DNA of 64,000 nt. Origin: Nitrospira sp. GTDB taxonomy: Bacteria > Nitrospirota > Nitrospiria > Nitrospirales > Nitrospiraceae. Every line of letters begins with the position of its first letter. The stretch's first letter is position 1. The notes under the pieces were generated by a model. The model was given only the letters and a program-made list of their open reading frames with translations. It was not told the origin of the DNA and ran no database searches. This document shows positions 53,752 through 63,453 of the stretch, in pieces. Made by a program: the position numbers and the translations under genes. The stretch is taken from assembly GCA_016788885.1 (NCBI GenBank), contig JAEURX010000025.1:1-64000 (forward strand), given 5' to 3'.

Positions 53752-53766
53752 GCAAGCGATGTGCCA
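53752..53766 (-). promoter_or_regulatory. Sigma-54 (RpoN) promoter for the universal stress protein
   Basis: Minus strand TGGCAC-N5-TTGCT: -24 element at 53766-53761 and -12 element at 53755-53752. The GG and GC are exactly 10 bp apart and the whole matches consensus. Predicted start near 53741 leaves about 30 nt to the ATG at 53710. Such a promoter needs an enhancer-binding activator, none of which is in the window. Confidence 0.75.
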
Positions 53767-54425
53767 GCCTGTCGCATCTTCGCCGCAACAGATCGTTGGG
53801 TCAATAGGTTCTTTGAACGGAGAGACGGCGAGTCCTTCGTCGGCCTGTGTGAGGTCAAGGGAAGGTTGCCGCCGGGACCGGAGGGATATGGGTTGAGAGA
53901 AGAGCGGAAGAACGGCCGACTACCTCGAGAATAGCACGACGAGCGGACAGAAGGGCCGGCAACCGGATGGACTACCGCCGGTCAGTTCATACGACCATAG
54001 ATGGCCGTGGATCGCGGCGCGGAGCACCCGATGGTTGTGTGCCCCCAAGCAGAGCGACGTTCCTGCTCACGACCGATCCGGCCCCAGGTCACTCTGCACA
54101 GCAACGACCACACCGACCGCAGAAACGACCAACCAACCACCGGCGGGGCTTCGGACCGGCCCGCGACCTGACACCAGGAATGCCACAGCCCAGACCGGAT
54201 TCTCCGTCCTGCTACGACCCCATAGATTCGACGTTGCGTTTTCACGGATGACCTCCCATCGGTGAACCGGACCCAGTCGGCACAGGCCTGCGTCGTTTCA
54301 CAGGCACACCATCATGATGAACGCTACCATGTGGTTGCCGATCCGCCAAAAGAGAATTACATTTGAGACACGCTGCACAGACGGTCGGTGAGCGCAACTC
54401 TCGCAGGTCGATCAACCGGAGGATC
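53767..54425. other. Long gap without a supported gene
   Basis: About 660 bp between the stress-protein promoter and the GNAT gene. Short frames on both strands lack ribosome sites and protein-like composition. Activator sites for the sigma-54 promoter would be expected in the first 200 bp, but I cannot identify a repeat that marks them. No tRNA or clear terminator was seen. Confidence 0.45.
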
Positions 54426-54884
54426 ATGGCGAAACAGGTTGAGCCAAGACGAGTGGAAGTAGTCGAGTGGAACCGCGCTGAGCCTGAGAGCAAGGCGATT
54501 CGCGAAACGGTGTTTATCCACGAGCAGGGAGTGCCGGTGGAACTGGAGTGGGATGGCCTCGATGCATCCTGCAGCCATGTGCTGGCATGGAACGACCATG
54601 GAAAGGCCATCGGCACGGCACGCATGCAACCGAACGGCACCATCGGCCGCATGGCGGTGCTCAAGCAATGGCGCGGGCGCGGTGTCGGCAAGGCCCTGCT
54701 CCAAGCACTGTTGGATCTGGCGGCTACGCAAGGGCTTCCGCGCGTGACCTTGTCGGCACAGATCCATGCGCGTGGATTCTATGAACGAGCCGGGTTCCAC
54801 GTCGTCGGCGAACCGTTCATGGACGCGGGCATTCCGCATCGGAAGATGGTGAAGGACCTCGCGGTGCCATCGGCACAGTCGTAG
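54426..54884 (+). CDS. GNAT-family N-acetyltransferase
   Basis: Cytosolic acetyl-CoA-dependent transferase (152 aa). The acetyl-CoA loop is QWRGRGVGKALLQALL, preceded by TIGRMAVL, and the end (LSAQIHARGFYERAGFHVVGE) is typical of the ElaA/YjcF-like subgroup. GGAGG immediately before the ATG at 54426 fixes the start. Substrate unknown. Confidence 0.92.
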   Translation: MAKQVEPRRVEVVEWNRAEPESKAIRETVFIHEQGVPVELEWDGLDASCSHVLAWNDHGKAIGTARMQPNGTIGRMAVLKQWRGRGVGKALLQALLDLAATQGLPRVTLSAQIHARGFYERAGFHVVGEPFMDAGIPHRKMVKDLAVPSAQS

Positions 54885-54928
54885 CCACTCCGCACGTCTT
54901 TTCATTTTTCATTGGCAGGGCCCGGCAG

Positions 54929-55801
54929 GTGAGGGAGACTCCCCTTATCATGGGTACAACCCCGATTCCGCCACCCGACGCTACCGATGAGTTGCACCGA
55001 TCCCTCCCCAACCGTCCACCCACGATTCGTCCCTATACCCTCGGGCAGCGCTGGCGATCGCGTTATCACGCGATCTGGTATCACTTGAGCGAACGAATGC
55101 GCTGGTCGAGACGGCCCTATCGTGAGACGCCGGTCGGCCATCTTTCCGGTCTCGCTCCGTGGCAAGCTACGCGGATCGAGGCCTTGCGGGCGCAGTATGG
55201 CGCAACCTTTGAAGCCTGGTACGGTCGCCATACCGCGCTGGCGAACTACGCCTACCTCGATCTACTCGATCAGGCCTGGCACGCGACGGATCGCCTGATC
55301 CCGGCAGGTGGCCGCGCCACGGATGTAGGCTGCGCCAACTTCTGGTATGCACACACGCTCCATCGGTTTTTTCGTCCGAGCATATTGACGGGGGTGGATG
55401 TGGAGGGGTTCCGGCTCTATCCCACCGGCTACAGTCGTTACGACGCCGCCGCCGGATATGTCACAGATCTTCCGCACACGTCCTTCGTGGTGGCCGACTA
55501 CAGCACACTGGAAGAACAGGTCGACGTGATCACCGCATGGTTTCCATTCGTGACGCCCGCGCCGGTCCTGGCCTGGAGGCTCCCCCTCACGCTCTTCTCG
55601 CCAGAAGAACTCTTTCATCGCATCGCGCGGAATCTGGTTCATGACGGCACGTTTTTCATGGTGAACCAAGGGAGAGAGGAGGCGGACATCGCCGCAGGCT
55701 ATTGCCACCAGGCTGGGCTTCGTGCTCTGGGCCGGTGGGTCCATCCACGCCCCTTGCGCCCAAGGCCCCATCCCCCGGTGGCGTCCTGGTGGACGACCTG
55801 A
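54929..55801 (+). CDS. Putative SAM-methyltransferase-like protein
   Basis: A 290-residue protein. The centre has a Rossmann-type pattern resembling class I methyltransferases: DRLIPAGGRATDVGCANFWYA (motif I-like), LTGVDVEGF and a later LVHDGTFFMVNQG. Motif I lacks the usual Gly-x-Gly, so activity is uncertain. The N-terminus is rich in Arg and Trp. The first start is GTG (54929); an ATG at 54950 is nearly as good. I cannot name a substrate. Confidence 0.65.
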   Translation: MRETPLIMGTTPIPPPDATDELHRSLPNRPPTIRPYTLGQRWRSRYHAIWYHLSERMRWSRRPYRETPVGHLSGLAPWQATRIEALRAQYGATFEAWYGRHTALANYAYLDLLDQAWHATDRLIPAGGRATDVGCANFWYAHTLHRFFRPSILTGVDVEGFRLYPTGYSRYDAAAGYVTDLPHTSFVVADYSTLEEQVDVITAWFPFVTPAPVLAWRLPLTLFSPEELFHRIARNLVHDGTFFMVNQGREEADIAAGYCHQAGLRALGRWVHPRPLRPRPHPPVASWWTT

Positions 55802-55862
55802 CATCGTACCCCCGACATCACACCTGCCCTCCACGGTCCTCACCGCACCATCCCGCATCTCC

Positions 55863-56180
55863 TCACCGGAATCGTGCCGCCCTCCTGTCAGAGGGAGGCT
55901 GAGGCACTTTCACGATCGTCGTGATGCGATCATCGAGATCGACCTCGATGCGCACAAGATCTCCCTTCGCAAACGATGTGCGCGTAATCCCCACCCATTC
56001 GGCCACCCGCAAAATACGCAATTGACCATCCTGACTTTTAAACGTGAGCAACTGATTCCGCACATCCACATGCTCAATGGAATTCATCGGAAACACGACG
56101 GCGGTCTGCTGCGCTGGAACCGGCCCCACTGCTCCCAGACACCACCACCCCATCAGCGCCGCCAGGATACCTTTGCTCAT
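55863..56180 (-). CDS. Small exported protein of unknown function
   Basis: A 105-residue protein with a signal peptide (GILAALMGWWCLGAVGPVPAQQ) and a small beta-rich mature part (VRNQLLTFKSQDGQLRIL, ITRTSFAKGDLVRIEVDLDDRITTIVKV) resembling an OB-like or SH3-like fold. AAAGGAGG favours the ATG at 56180 over that at 56183. Downstream of the glycosyl hydrolase gene in the same direction but separated by 246 bp. Confidence 0.7.
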   Translation of the reverse strand: MSKGILAALMGWWCLGAVGPVPAQQTAVVFPMNSIEHVDVRNQLLTFKSQDGQLRILRVAEWVGITRTSFAKGDLVRIEVDLDDRITTIVKVPQPPSDRRAARFR

Positions 56181-56426
56181 CATGACCTCCTTTCGCTGCT
56201 CCTGCGCGACCGTCGCAACAGCCGTGCAGCACGCAGCCTCACTCTACGACCGGCGCGGTTGGCCGTCTGTCGCCGTTGGTGCCATTTTCCAGCGGGAGTC
56301 TCCGCCGCAGTGTGAGGCTGCCGTTGCTACGAAAAAGTCTTAGCGGGATGACGCGTATGAAACAGCACGAACCGGGGGATGACCGGCACGAACGACAAAC
56401 CCGTCGCCGGGAGTTGCTGGGAGCAC

Positions 56427-58358
56427 TTATCGCGAGAAGATCAGCATACTGTTCGCGGGAAGCACGAGGTTGGCGGAATAGTCGAAGCCGTGCAACGGGT
56501 GAGGCAGCGCGGTGACTTGCCCGCTATTGCCCGCAGTGCCGGCATTGAGCCAATTCTCATAGGCATCACTGTTGAATATTTCACGCCAATCGCCGCCGCC
56601 GGGGAAGCCGATCCGGTAGCTGACACGGGTGGCGTTGGCCAGGTGCAGGACCACCAGTACATCGAGGCCTTCACCTTCAACCCAGCGGTGAAAGGCCAGG
56701 ACACGGTTCTGATCGTGCACATGCACCACACGAAACCCTTCTCCTCGCAGACCAGGACACCGTCGCCGGACCGCCAGCAATTCTCTGATGAAGCGCAGAT
56801 GGTCGAGCATCTGCTTGTCGCCCTGGTCCAAGCCGGCCCAATAGAGCAGCAGATTTCCGTGAGCCACGAAATCGTCGGACCACTGTTTGTCCTCCAAGAA
56901 CTCCTGCCCCATGAACAACATCGGAATGCCCGGCGCGGTCAGGCTCAACCCGGTCGCGACTCGCGCCCGGCTCCGTGCGAACCAGGATCGCGGATGGTCG
57001 GGATCGCCGAGCCGGGCGATGCGAGCTTCCCGCCCGTTGTACACAATGTCGTGGTTCTCCGGGCCCTGCACGAACCGCCACTGTTGCTGGAAACCTTCCG
57101 GCCATAAGCTGCGCGCCAACCCCGTCATGTCGAGCGGTCGTTCATCCGGCGCACTGGCATTCCCAATGACATCACGAATGGCGATCCGCAGCCCGTCCGT
57201 CAATGTCGTATCAAACCCGGCGCCGATGAGCGGCGGAGCCACCACGAGCGGATTCACGCCCCAATACTCGGCAAGATGTACGGTCTCCGGTCGCTGTGCA
57301 TGGAGCGTGGACGTCAAGTCTTGGCAAAACCGCCAGCCGTCCGGCGCGCCGTCGTGATCGATCACGCTAACTTGGTCGTACCGGAATCCGTCGACGCGAT
57401 ATTCACTGAGGAAACACTTGGCATTCTGAATGAGAAAGTCCCGCACCTCCGGCTTGGCGAAATCGAAGACCAGACCACCGGCATGGCCTCGATCCGTGAA
57501 GTACAAGGAATTCCGCTGCCCCCCGGATCCGGGCTGTCGGTCGAAAAAGTAGAGGCTCTGGTCACCGAAATCACCGCCCGCATGGTTGTAGACCACATCG
57601 AACAAGACGGCCAGGCCATGGCAATGCCCCAGATCGACCAGCGCCTTCAACTGATTCATTTCCCCGCGCAGATCCTGCGCACGATAACGAGGCAGGCGCT
57701 TGGCATCCAGGAGACGATTCACCTCCTCGACATAGGGAGGAAGATCCGCATCAGCGACGGCAAAGTCCATTTCAGGCGAGAAATAGTCGGTCCCGTTGTA
57801 GCCCAGACTGAATCGGGTCTGAAATTCCTGAATGGGCATGAGCTGTAAGGCGGTCACGCCGAGGTCAGCAAGGTACGGCAGCTTGCGCGCCACGTCGAGA
57901 AACGTGCCGCCCTTCCGAGGCAAGTTCGGCGTGAAGAAGGTGCCGACATGGAGCTGATAGAGAACGACCTCGTGAAACGGCGGCGTACCGTACCCGCAGT
58001 CGTGCCACGGGAAGTCCGTACGACGAACCATGCATTCTGCAGGAAAGGGTGCTTCCAGCTCACGGGCGTAGGGATCGCGCTTGAGCCCCTCGCTCCCCTC
58101 ACCGACGACATAGAACATGTACCGGTGCCGGTCCTTCACGCCGGGGAGAAAGCCCCGCCAGTGCCCCTGCTGATCCCGGGTGAGCAGCGCCGCATCATTC
58201 CGCACCCGGTGGTTGAAATCGCCGACGACATAGACCGCCTTGGCCTTCGGAGCCCACACGCGGAAGGTCGCCCCGCCGGCGACCAGGTTCGCGCCCATCG
58301 GCGTGTCGGAATGGATGTGTGCGAGTGAGGCAGGCATACGTACGTTCAACCCGGCCAT
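56427..58358 (-). CDS. GH13 alpha-glucan enzyme with CBM48 (branching-enzyme type)
   Basis: Cytosolic glucan-active enzyme (643 aa). An N-terminal CBM48 (FRVWAPKAKAVYVVGDFN, then YMFYVVG) is followed by the GH13 barrel: VLFDVVYNHAGG (region I), VDGFRYDQV with the nucleophile Asp (II), VHLAEYWG with the acid Glu (III) and VQGPENHD with the third Asp (IV). A beta-domain ends the chain. Layout fits glycogen branching enzyme or maltooligosyl-trehalose trehalohydrolase; I lean to branching. No glgA, glgC or tre genes flank it. Confidence 0.85.
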   Translation of the reverse strand: MAGLNVRMPASLAHIHSDTPMGANLVAGGATFRVWAPKAKAVYVVGDFNHRVRNDAALLTRDQQGHWRGFLPGVKDRHRYMFYVVGEGSEGLKRDPYARELEAPFPAECMVRRTDFPWHDCGYGTPPFHEVVLYQLHVGTFFTPNLPRKGGTFLDVARKLPYLADLGVTALQLMPIQEFQTRFSLGYNGTDYFSPEMDFAVADADLPPYVEEVNRLLDAKRLPRYRAQDLRGEMNQLKALVDLGHCHGLAVLFDVVYNHAGGDFGDQSLYFFDRQPGSGGQRNSLYFTDRGHAGGLVFDFAKPEVRDFLIQNAKCFLSEYRVDGFRYDQVSVIDHDGAPDGWRFCQDLTSTLHAQRPETVHLAEYWGVNPLVVAPPLIGAGFDTTLTDGLRIAIRDVIGNASAPDERPLDMTGLARSLWPEGFQQQWRFVQGPENHDIVYNGREARIARLGDPDHPRSWFARSRARVATGLSLTAPGIPMLFMGQEFLEDKQWSDDFVAHGNLLLYWAGLDQGDKQMLDHLRFIRELLAVRRRCPGLRGEGFRVVHVHDQNRVLAFHRWVEGEGLDVLVVLHLANATRVSYRIGFPGGGDWREIFNSDAYENWLNAGTAGNSGQVTALPHPLHGFDYSANLVLPANSMLIFSR

Positions 58359-58426
58359 CGCGGGAACGGTATCATCCTATCGAAGGCCGCCGGACCGGGC
58401 AAGAGGCAGGTTCAGCCACCTATCGT

Positions 58427-58954
58427 TCACCGCAGCCGACCGGCACGGATCAATGCCACGATCTGATCCGCGGCGACGTCGGACGAGGTGACGGTGGTGT
58501 CGATGGCCAACGCCGGCGAGACAGGCGCCTCGTACGCGTCCTGCAACCCGGGCACGGTGGAAGACGTCCCTTCCAGACCTCGCCGATACGTGCCTTTCTT
58601 GTCACGCTCCATGCAGACCTGCAGGGGACACTCGATCGACACCTCCAGCAACTCAGGAATCAAGGCCCGTGCAAATTCTCGATAGGCTCGGCGGCTCGCA
58701 GTCGCATCGAAGATCACGTTCACCCCGTGCGCCAGCAATCTGGCTCCCATGAACCCCAAGGCGCGGTAGAAGAGATCCCGTTCCTCCCGCGAGTAACTGG
58801 CGTCAGGCGTCAAGACACGCCGGACCGCATCGGACTCCAGCACCTCCACGGTCAATCCCAGCGCAGAGAGTTTGGGCAGCAACCGCTCAACGATCGAGCT
58901 TTTCCCCGAAGCCGGGAGTCCGGTGAGCCAAATGGCAAATGGTGTGCTCTTCAT
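58427..58954 (-). CDS. cysC: Adenylylsulfate-kinase-like P-loop kinase
   Basis: P-loop kinase (175 aa) resembling APS kinase, which phosphorylates adenylyl sulfate to PAPS. Walker A is GLPASGKSS; the LESDAVRRVLTPDASYSREERDLFYR segment, the VIFDATASRRAYRE region and the lid (DKKGTYRRGLEG), then DAYEAP all match CysC. A GTG at 59050 immediately after the upstream stop would add 32 residues. No sulfate adenylyltransferase is nearby, and the neighbour is an APH-like kinase, so a role other than sulfate assimilation is possible. Confidence 0.85.
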   Translation of the reverse strand: MKSTPFAIWLTGLPASGKSSIVERLLPKLSALGLTVEVLESDAVRRVLTPDASYSREERDLFYRALGFMGARLLAHGVNVIFDATASRRAYREFARALIPELLEVSIECPLQVCMERDKKGTYRRGLEGTSSTVPGLQDAYEAPVSPALAIDTTVTSSDVAADQIVALIRAGRLR

Positions 58955-59050
58955 GGACACAGGCAAGGAATTCGCTCGTTCAACAGGAATACGTCGCAAC
59001 CCATTCGCCGGCTCATCGACCTTCCCCCACGGCAGGGCGGACCGTTCCAC

Positions 59051-60136
59051 CTAGCGGCAATACCGGTGCACCTCCGCCGGATCAAACCGTGGTTCGGCCA
59101 GGACATTCTCGATGAATCGGAAAATGGTTCGCCTCACGCCTACTGACAACTTCGGATACCAGAGCGGACTGGCCAACACTAAGCCGCGGAAGGCAAAGAA
59201 CGGCGCCGTCGTCTCGAGTACGCCCTGGTCGCGACTTTCCGCAAGGTAGCGATCCCAGAACGCACGAAAGACTATTTCCAGCGCTCCGGTGAGCGTCCCG
59301 TGCCGACACACCGAGAAAAACAGATAGTTGATCGACATCGAGGTGACATCGTCGGCCGGCTCGCCCCATTCCCCGCGCGAACGGTCCAGCACGGAAAAAT
59401 CCACGCCGCGGCGAAACAACACGTTCCAGGGATGAAAATCGCCGTGCACCTGCGCCAGGCGGGCATGTCGGCTCCGCAAACGCCAGCGCCAGGCGTTGCA
59501 GGCCACTTCAATCCGCTGCAGCAGCTCTTCCGTGATAAACGCAAACCGGTCAGGGTAACTATCCGTGAGCCCCATGATACATTCGCCGTGCCCCAGCAAC
59601 TCCCGCAGCCGCCGTCGATACAACTGCGGATCGCGGTGTTTCTTCCGATGGATCTTCACCAAATACCCGGCGAGGGCGTCCGTCCGCTTCCGGTCGAGGG
59701 CGGTGGGTTTCTTCGCTCCCGCCAGCCGCTCAAGATCCTTGTGATACGTGTCCCCTTCCGACCACTGAGTCAGCAGGAAGAATTCTTTCGCCGCGGCGAC
59801 CGAGATCAACTCGCCGTCTTCGGTGAACGCCCCCACGTCCAGCGCGACAATGTGTCCAGGCAAGCGGCCATAGCTGTCATAGTCCCACAACATGGCCTGT
59901 GCCCGATCGGCCGGATGCTCATGGCCGAACGGGCCGGGACTCATCGTCCCTAACACCACCTGGCGCGTCTTCCCATTGACCTCGAAGGTCAACCGCACCG
60001 GAGCCCCATACCCGTATTGCTTGTAGCGCGACCCACTGGTTTCCTTTCCGATCGGGCCATACCGGCACAGCTGTGTCGTCGGGCCAAACCGGGCCTTGAG
60101 ATAGGTTTCGAGGGCAGACTTGTTCAACACCGGCAT
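59051..60136 (-). CDS. APH-like phosphotransferase
   Basis: Kinase-fold protein (361 aa) of the aminoglycoside phosphotransferase/choline kinase superfamily. The catalytic loop is QVHGDFHPWNVLF with Asp and Asn, followed by FSVLDRSRGEWGEPADDV, where the DFG-like Asp is present. The N-terminus is a strand-rich lobe. APH-like domains are fused to P-loop kinase domains in some proteins; here the two are separate, adjacent genes. Substrate unknown; not a recognised resistance enzyme. Confidence 0.82.
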   Translation of the reverse strand: MPVLNKSALETYLKARFGPTTQLCRYGPIGKETSGSRYKQYGYGAPVRLTFEVNGKTRQVVLGTMSPGPFGHEHPADRAQAMLWDYDSYGRLPGHIVALDVGAFTEDGELISVAAAKEFFLLTQWSEGDTYHKDLERLAGAKKPTALDRKRTDALAGYLVKIHRKKHRDPQLYRRRLRELLGHGECIMGLTDSYPDRFAFITEELLQRIEVACNAWRWRLRSRHARLAQVHGDFHPWNVLFRRGVDFSVLDRSRGEWGEPADDVTSMSINYLFFSVCRHGTLTGALEIVFRAFWDRYLAESRDQGVLETTAPFFAFRGLVLASPLWYPKLSVGVRRTIFRFIENVLAEPRFDPAEVHRYCR

Positions 60137-60366
60137 ACCTCATCCCCCTCGCAAAACATGTTCCACAAAATGCGTGCTGACTCAGCGTTATTTCCGCGAG
60201 TACTGGCGCATTGAGCTTCAGCCGGACCGCATCCAGTGAGGAATTTTGCACCAGTCCCCAACCAGGTCGTGACCGGCCGATTTTCGGCTCGTCGGCAAAT
60301 GCCCCACTTTCAGCCAATTCACAGGCGCGCTGGTTCCGATTGCTTGCCCCCGAGAAGGCATGTGCT

Positions 60367-60395
60367 TTGCTGAGACAGGGCGTGGACCCTATCCT
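60367..60395 (+). promoter_or_regulatory. Candidate promoter for the HPF-cold-shock gene
   Basis: TTGCTG (60367-60372), 17-bp spacer, TATCCT (60390-60395). Predicted leader is about 18 nt and contains GAGGAGGG before the ATG at 60420. Confidence 0.45.
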
Positions 60396-60419
60396 GACCT
60401 GAGACGAGAGGAGGGACGC

Positions 60420-60965
60420 ATGAACCTGGAAGTTGAGAGCCGCAACATCGCCATGACCCCGCGGTGGAAAACTGAGATCGAGGAGCGGATGGCCGCCCTG
60501 CAACGTGGCCATGACGATATCATCCACGGGCGCGTCACGCTGACGAAAAATCGCCATCACAAGAAGTTGGACAACGTTGCCGAGGCGCTCGTGCTGGTGA
60601 CGGTGCCGACCCGGCAGACCATCACTTCGCGCAAGGAGGACAAGACCTTCGAGGAAGCGATCCGGTCCGCGTTCGATGCCGTGTCCATCGAGCTACGGAA
60701 GTATCGTGAAAAACGGGCCGACAAAGTCGCACGGGTGGAACCGCTGCCGCAGCTCCGCGGCGTGGTGAGCAAAGTGTTCCAGAACCAGGGCTATGGGTTC
60801 ATCCTCACAGACGGAGGCGGTGAAGTGTATTTCCACAAGAATGCGCTGAAAGGCATCTCCTTCGACCACGTTCAAGACGGACAGGAAGTGCTCTTCGAAA
60901 GCGAACCAGGGGAGAAGGGTTTGCACGCCACGATCGTGCAGGCTCCGCACGTGTTGAAGCCGTAG
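60420..60965 (+). CDS. Ribosome-hibernation factor fused to a cold-shock domain
   Basis: Protein of 181 aa in two parts. Residues 1-105 are an HPF/RaiA fold (NLEVESRNIAMTPRWKTEIEERM, then RVTLTKNRHHKK and EDKTFEEAIRSAFDAVSIEL) which binds the 30S decoding region and stalls ribosomes. Residues about 115-178 are a cold-shock domain with RNA-binding motifs GYGFI and VYFHKNAL. Long HPFs usually carry a different dimerisation domain here. It is followed after 11 bp by a Lon-like protease gene. Expected function: ribosome protection or translation control under stress. Confidence 0.9.
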   Translation: MNLEVESRNIAMTPRWKTEIEERMAALQRGHDDIIHGRVTLTKNRHHKKLDNVAEALVLVTVPTRQTITSRKEDKTFEEAIRSAFDAVSIELRKYREKRADKVARVEPLPQLRGVVSKVFQNQGYGFILTDGGGEVYFHKNALKGISFDHVQDGQEVLFESEPGEKGLHATIVQAPHVLKP

Positions 60966-60976
60966 GAACGGGAACG

Positions 60977-63388
60977 ATGTCGGACAAGCACAAACTTCCT
61001 GCGAGTTTACTGGCGCCGAATGTCGATCCCGGTCGCCTGGGGTTCGAGGATACCAGCGAAATCGAACCGCTGGAGGAAACCATCGGGCAGGAGCGGGCGG
61101 TCGAGGCACTCGAGTTCGGACTGCAGATGAACAGTTCCGGATTCAACATCTTCGTCTCCGGACCGGTGGGAACCGGCAAAGGGACGCTGGTGCGGCAGAT
61201 GGTGAAACGCCTCGCCCAGACGGCGCCCTCGCCGGCCGATTGGTGTTACGTCCACAATTTTCAGGATGCGTCCAGGCCCACCTGTCTGTCGTTTCCGGCG
61301 GGACAGGGGGCCTCGTTCAAACGCGAGATGGGAGCCTTCATCGAAGGACTTCGCCGCGACATCCCCGCCGCCTTTGAAGGGAAAAAATACCTCGATGCGA
61401 AGGCGAAGATCATCGAGGACACGGAAGGAAGAAAAAAGTCGCTCTTTCACGAACTCACGACACTCTGCCGCCAGCGGGGGTTCGGATTTGAAGAAACACC
61501 GGTGGGGTTCGGGCTCGTCCCGCTCAAAGACGACCGCCCGATGAACGAGAAGGAACTGGAGGAACTCTCCGAGTCGGCACAGCAGGAGCTGACCGAGCGG
61601 CGGCAATCGCTGGAGAGCGAGATGCGGGAATTCCACGTCCGCATCCATACACTCGAACGGGAGGCCGAACAGGCCCTCCATCATCTCGACCATCAAGTCG
61701 TCGCGAACGTCATGAAAAGCGCCTACGAGACGCTTCAGCACACCTACGAACGATTGCAGCCGGTCACGACGTATCTCCAACGCGTCCATCACGACATCAT
61801 TCATCAATACAAAGATTTCCTGCCGCACAGCACTCCGATGCTGCCGATTCCAGGCCTGGAGCAAACACGACGCCCGGACATGACACGATTCGCGGTCAAC
61901 CTGATCGTGGCCCGTGATGCCGCCGCCGGCGCGCCGGTGGTGGACGAATCGCATCCGACCTACAGTAACCTCATCGGCAAAATCGAACGACGCGCGCACC
62001 TAGGCGTGATGTATACCGACTTCACCGAGATTCGCGCCGGCGCCATGTTGCAGGCCAACGGCGGCTACTTGATCCTGCAGGCCCTGGATCTCCTTCCCCA
62101 GCCATTCTCCTGGGAGGCGCTCAAACGTGTCATCAAAACCGGAGCCGTCACCATCGAGGACCCGGCGGAATTCTACGGCTTCGCCACCGCTGGCCTGCGA
62201 CCTGAACCGATTCCGGTCTCGGTCAAGGTCATCCTGGTCGGCACAGCGGGCATCTACCATCTGCTCCAGACCTACGAGGAAGACTTTCCCAAGCTGTTCA
62301 AAGTGAAGGCCGACTTCGACGTCGAAGTCCCACATGACGAACGGCAGGAGCGGCAGTATGCACGGTTCGTGGCGAAACTCTGCCGCGAGGAAGCGTTGCC
62401 CCCCTTCGGCGCCGACGCCGTGGCGGAAGTCATTCGTCAAAGTTTCCGGTTTGCCGACCGGCATGACCGCCTGTCCCTCAGGTTCAGCCTCGTGAGCGAC
62501 CTGATACGCGAAGCGGGCTATTGGGCCAGGAAAGACAGCCACTCCTTCGTGACGCGGGCGGATGTGGAGTCGGCTCTGGCGCACCAGCGCCGCCGAGCCG
62601 ATCTGCCCGAGCAGTGGATTCAGGATGAGATCAAGGAAGGCACCCTGATGGTGGATCTCCAGGGCGAGGTCGTCGGCCAGGTCAACGGGTTGTCCGTCTA
62701 CCAGCTGGGCGACTATTCATTCGGCCGGCCCACCAGGATCACCGCCCGCACGTATGTGGGCACGAAAGGGGTCATCGACATCCAGCGCGAGGTCGAACTG
62801 GCCGGACATATTCATAGTAAAGGCGTCCTGACGCTGGCCGGATTTCTGGCGGGAACATTCGCCGGGCTGCAACCCTTCGCGCTGAGCGCCACCCTGACGT
62901 TCGAACAGACCTACTCCGAGATCGAAGGCGACAGCGCCGCCGTCGCCGAATTGACTGCGGTGCTCTCAAGTCTGGCAACCCTCCCCGTTCGCCAGTCCCT
63001 AGCCGTCACCGGCTCGGTGAACCAACTCGGAGAAATTCAGCCCATCGGCGGCGTCAATGAAAAGATCGAAGGCTTCTTTGAATCGTGCAAGCGGCGCGGG
63101 TTGACCGGTACGCAGGGCGTCGTCATTCCGGCACGGAACACGAAACACCTGGCGCTGAATCGGGAAGTGGTCGCGGCAGTGGAAGAGGGGACGTTCGCCG
63201 TCTATGGCGTCGATACGATCGAGCAGGCGCTTGAACTCCTCATTGGGGTCCGGGCTGGAGAACGGGGACCGGATGGCACCTACCCGCCCGAGAGCATCTA
63301 CGGCCGCACCGCCGCACGATTAGAAGAGCTCGCACAGATCGTCGCCAGCTGGGGAGAGGCGGAGGAGCATGCCCAGGTCAACGATTAG
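60977..63388 (+). CDS. Lon-like ATP-dependent protease (AAA_32/LonH type)
   Basis: AAA+ protease (803 aa) of the YcbZ-like Lon family rather than classical LonA. Walker A is GPVGTGKGT near residue 62. A long helical insertion follows (residues about 150-270), then the second half of the AAA module with ANGGYLILQALDLL. The C-terminal Lon domain has the catalytic dyad S653 (EGDSAAVAE) and K696 (VNEKIEGFF), spaced 43 residues as in E. coli Lon. Both active centres look intact. It probably degrades damaged or regulatory proteins; co-transcription with the HPF-cold-shock gene suggests a stress setting. Confidence 0.93.
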   Translation: MSDKHKLPASLLAPNVDPGRLGFEDTSEIEPLEETIGQERAVEALEFGLQMNSSGFNIFVSGPVGTGKGTLVRQMVKRLAQTAPSPADWCYVHNFQDASRPTCLSFPAGQGASFKREMGAFIEGLRRDIPAAFEGKKYLDAKAKIIEDTEGRKKSLFHELTTLCRQRGFGFEETPVGFGLVPLKDDRPMNEKELEELSESAQQELTERRQSLESEMREFHVRIHTLEREAEQALHHLDHQVVANVMKSAYETLQHTYERLQPVTTYLQRVHHDIIHQYKDFLPHSTPMLPIPGLEQTRRPDMTRFAVNLIVARDAAAGAPVVDESHPTYSNLIGKIERRAHLGVMYTDFTEIRAGAMLQANGGYLILQALDLLPQPFSWEALKRVIKTGAVTIEDPAEFYGFATAGLRPEPIPVSVKVILVGTAGIYHLLQTYEEDFPKLFKVKADFDVEVPHDERQERQYARFVAKLCREEALPPFGADAVAEVIRQSFRFADRHDRLSLRFSLVSDLIREAGYWARKDSHSFVTRADVESALAHQRRRADLPEQWIQDEIKEGTLMVDLQGEVVGQVNGLSVYQLGDYSFGRPTRITARTYVGTKGVIDIQREVELAGHIHSKGVLTLAGFLAGTFAGLQPFALSATLTFEQTYSEIEGDSAAVAELTAVLSSLATLPVRQSLAVTGSVNQLGEIQPIGGVNEKIEGFFESCKRRGLTGTQGVVIPARNTKHLALNREVVAAVEEGTFAVYGVDTIEQALELLIGVRAGERGPDGTYPPESIYGRTAARLEELAQIVASWGEAEEHAQVND

Positions 63389-63453
63389 CAGGGGTGCCGC
63401 CGGCGTATCGGTGAATGAGTCAGGTGACCGATCATCGTTCGAACGAGGGTCCC

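Noticed and set aside
53967-54251. Short frames on both strands in the gap before the GNAT gene
   Set aside because: Low-complexity Pro/Arg/Thr products without ribosome sites.
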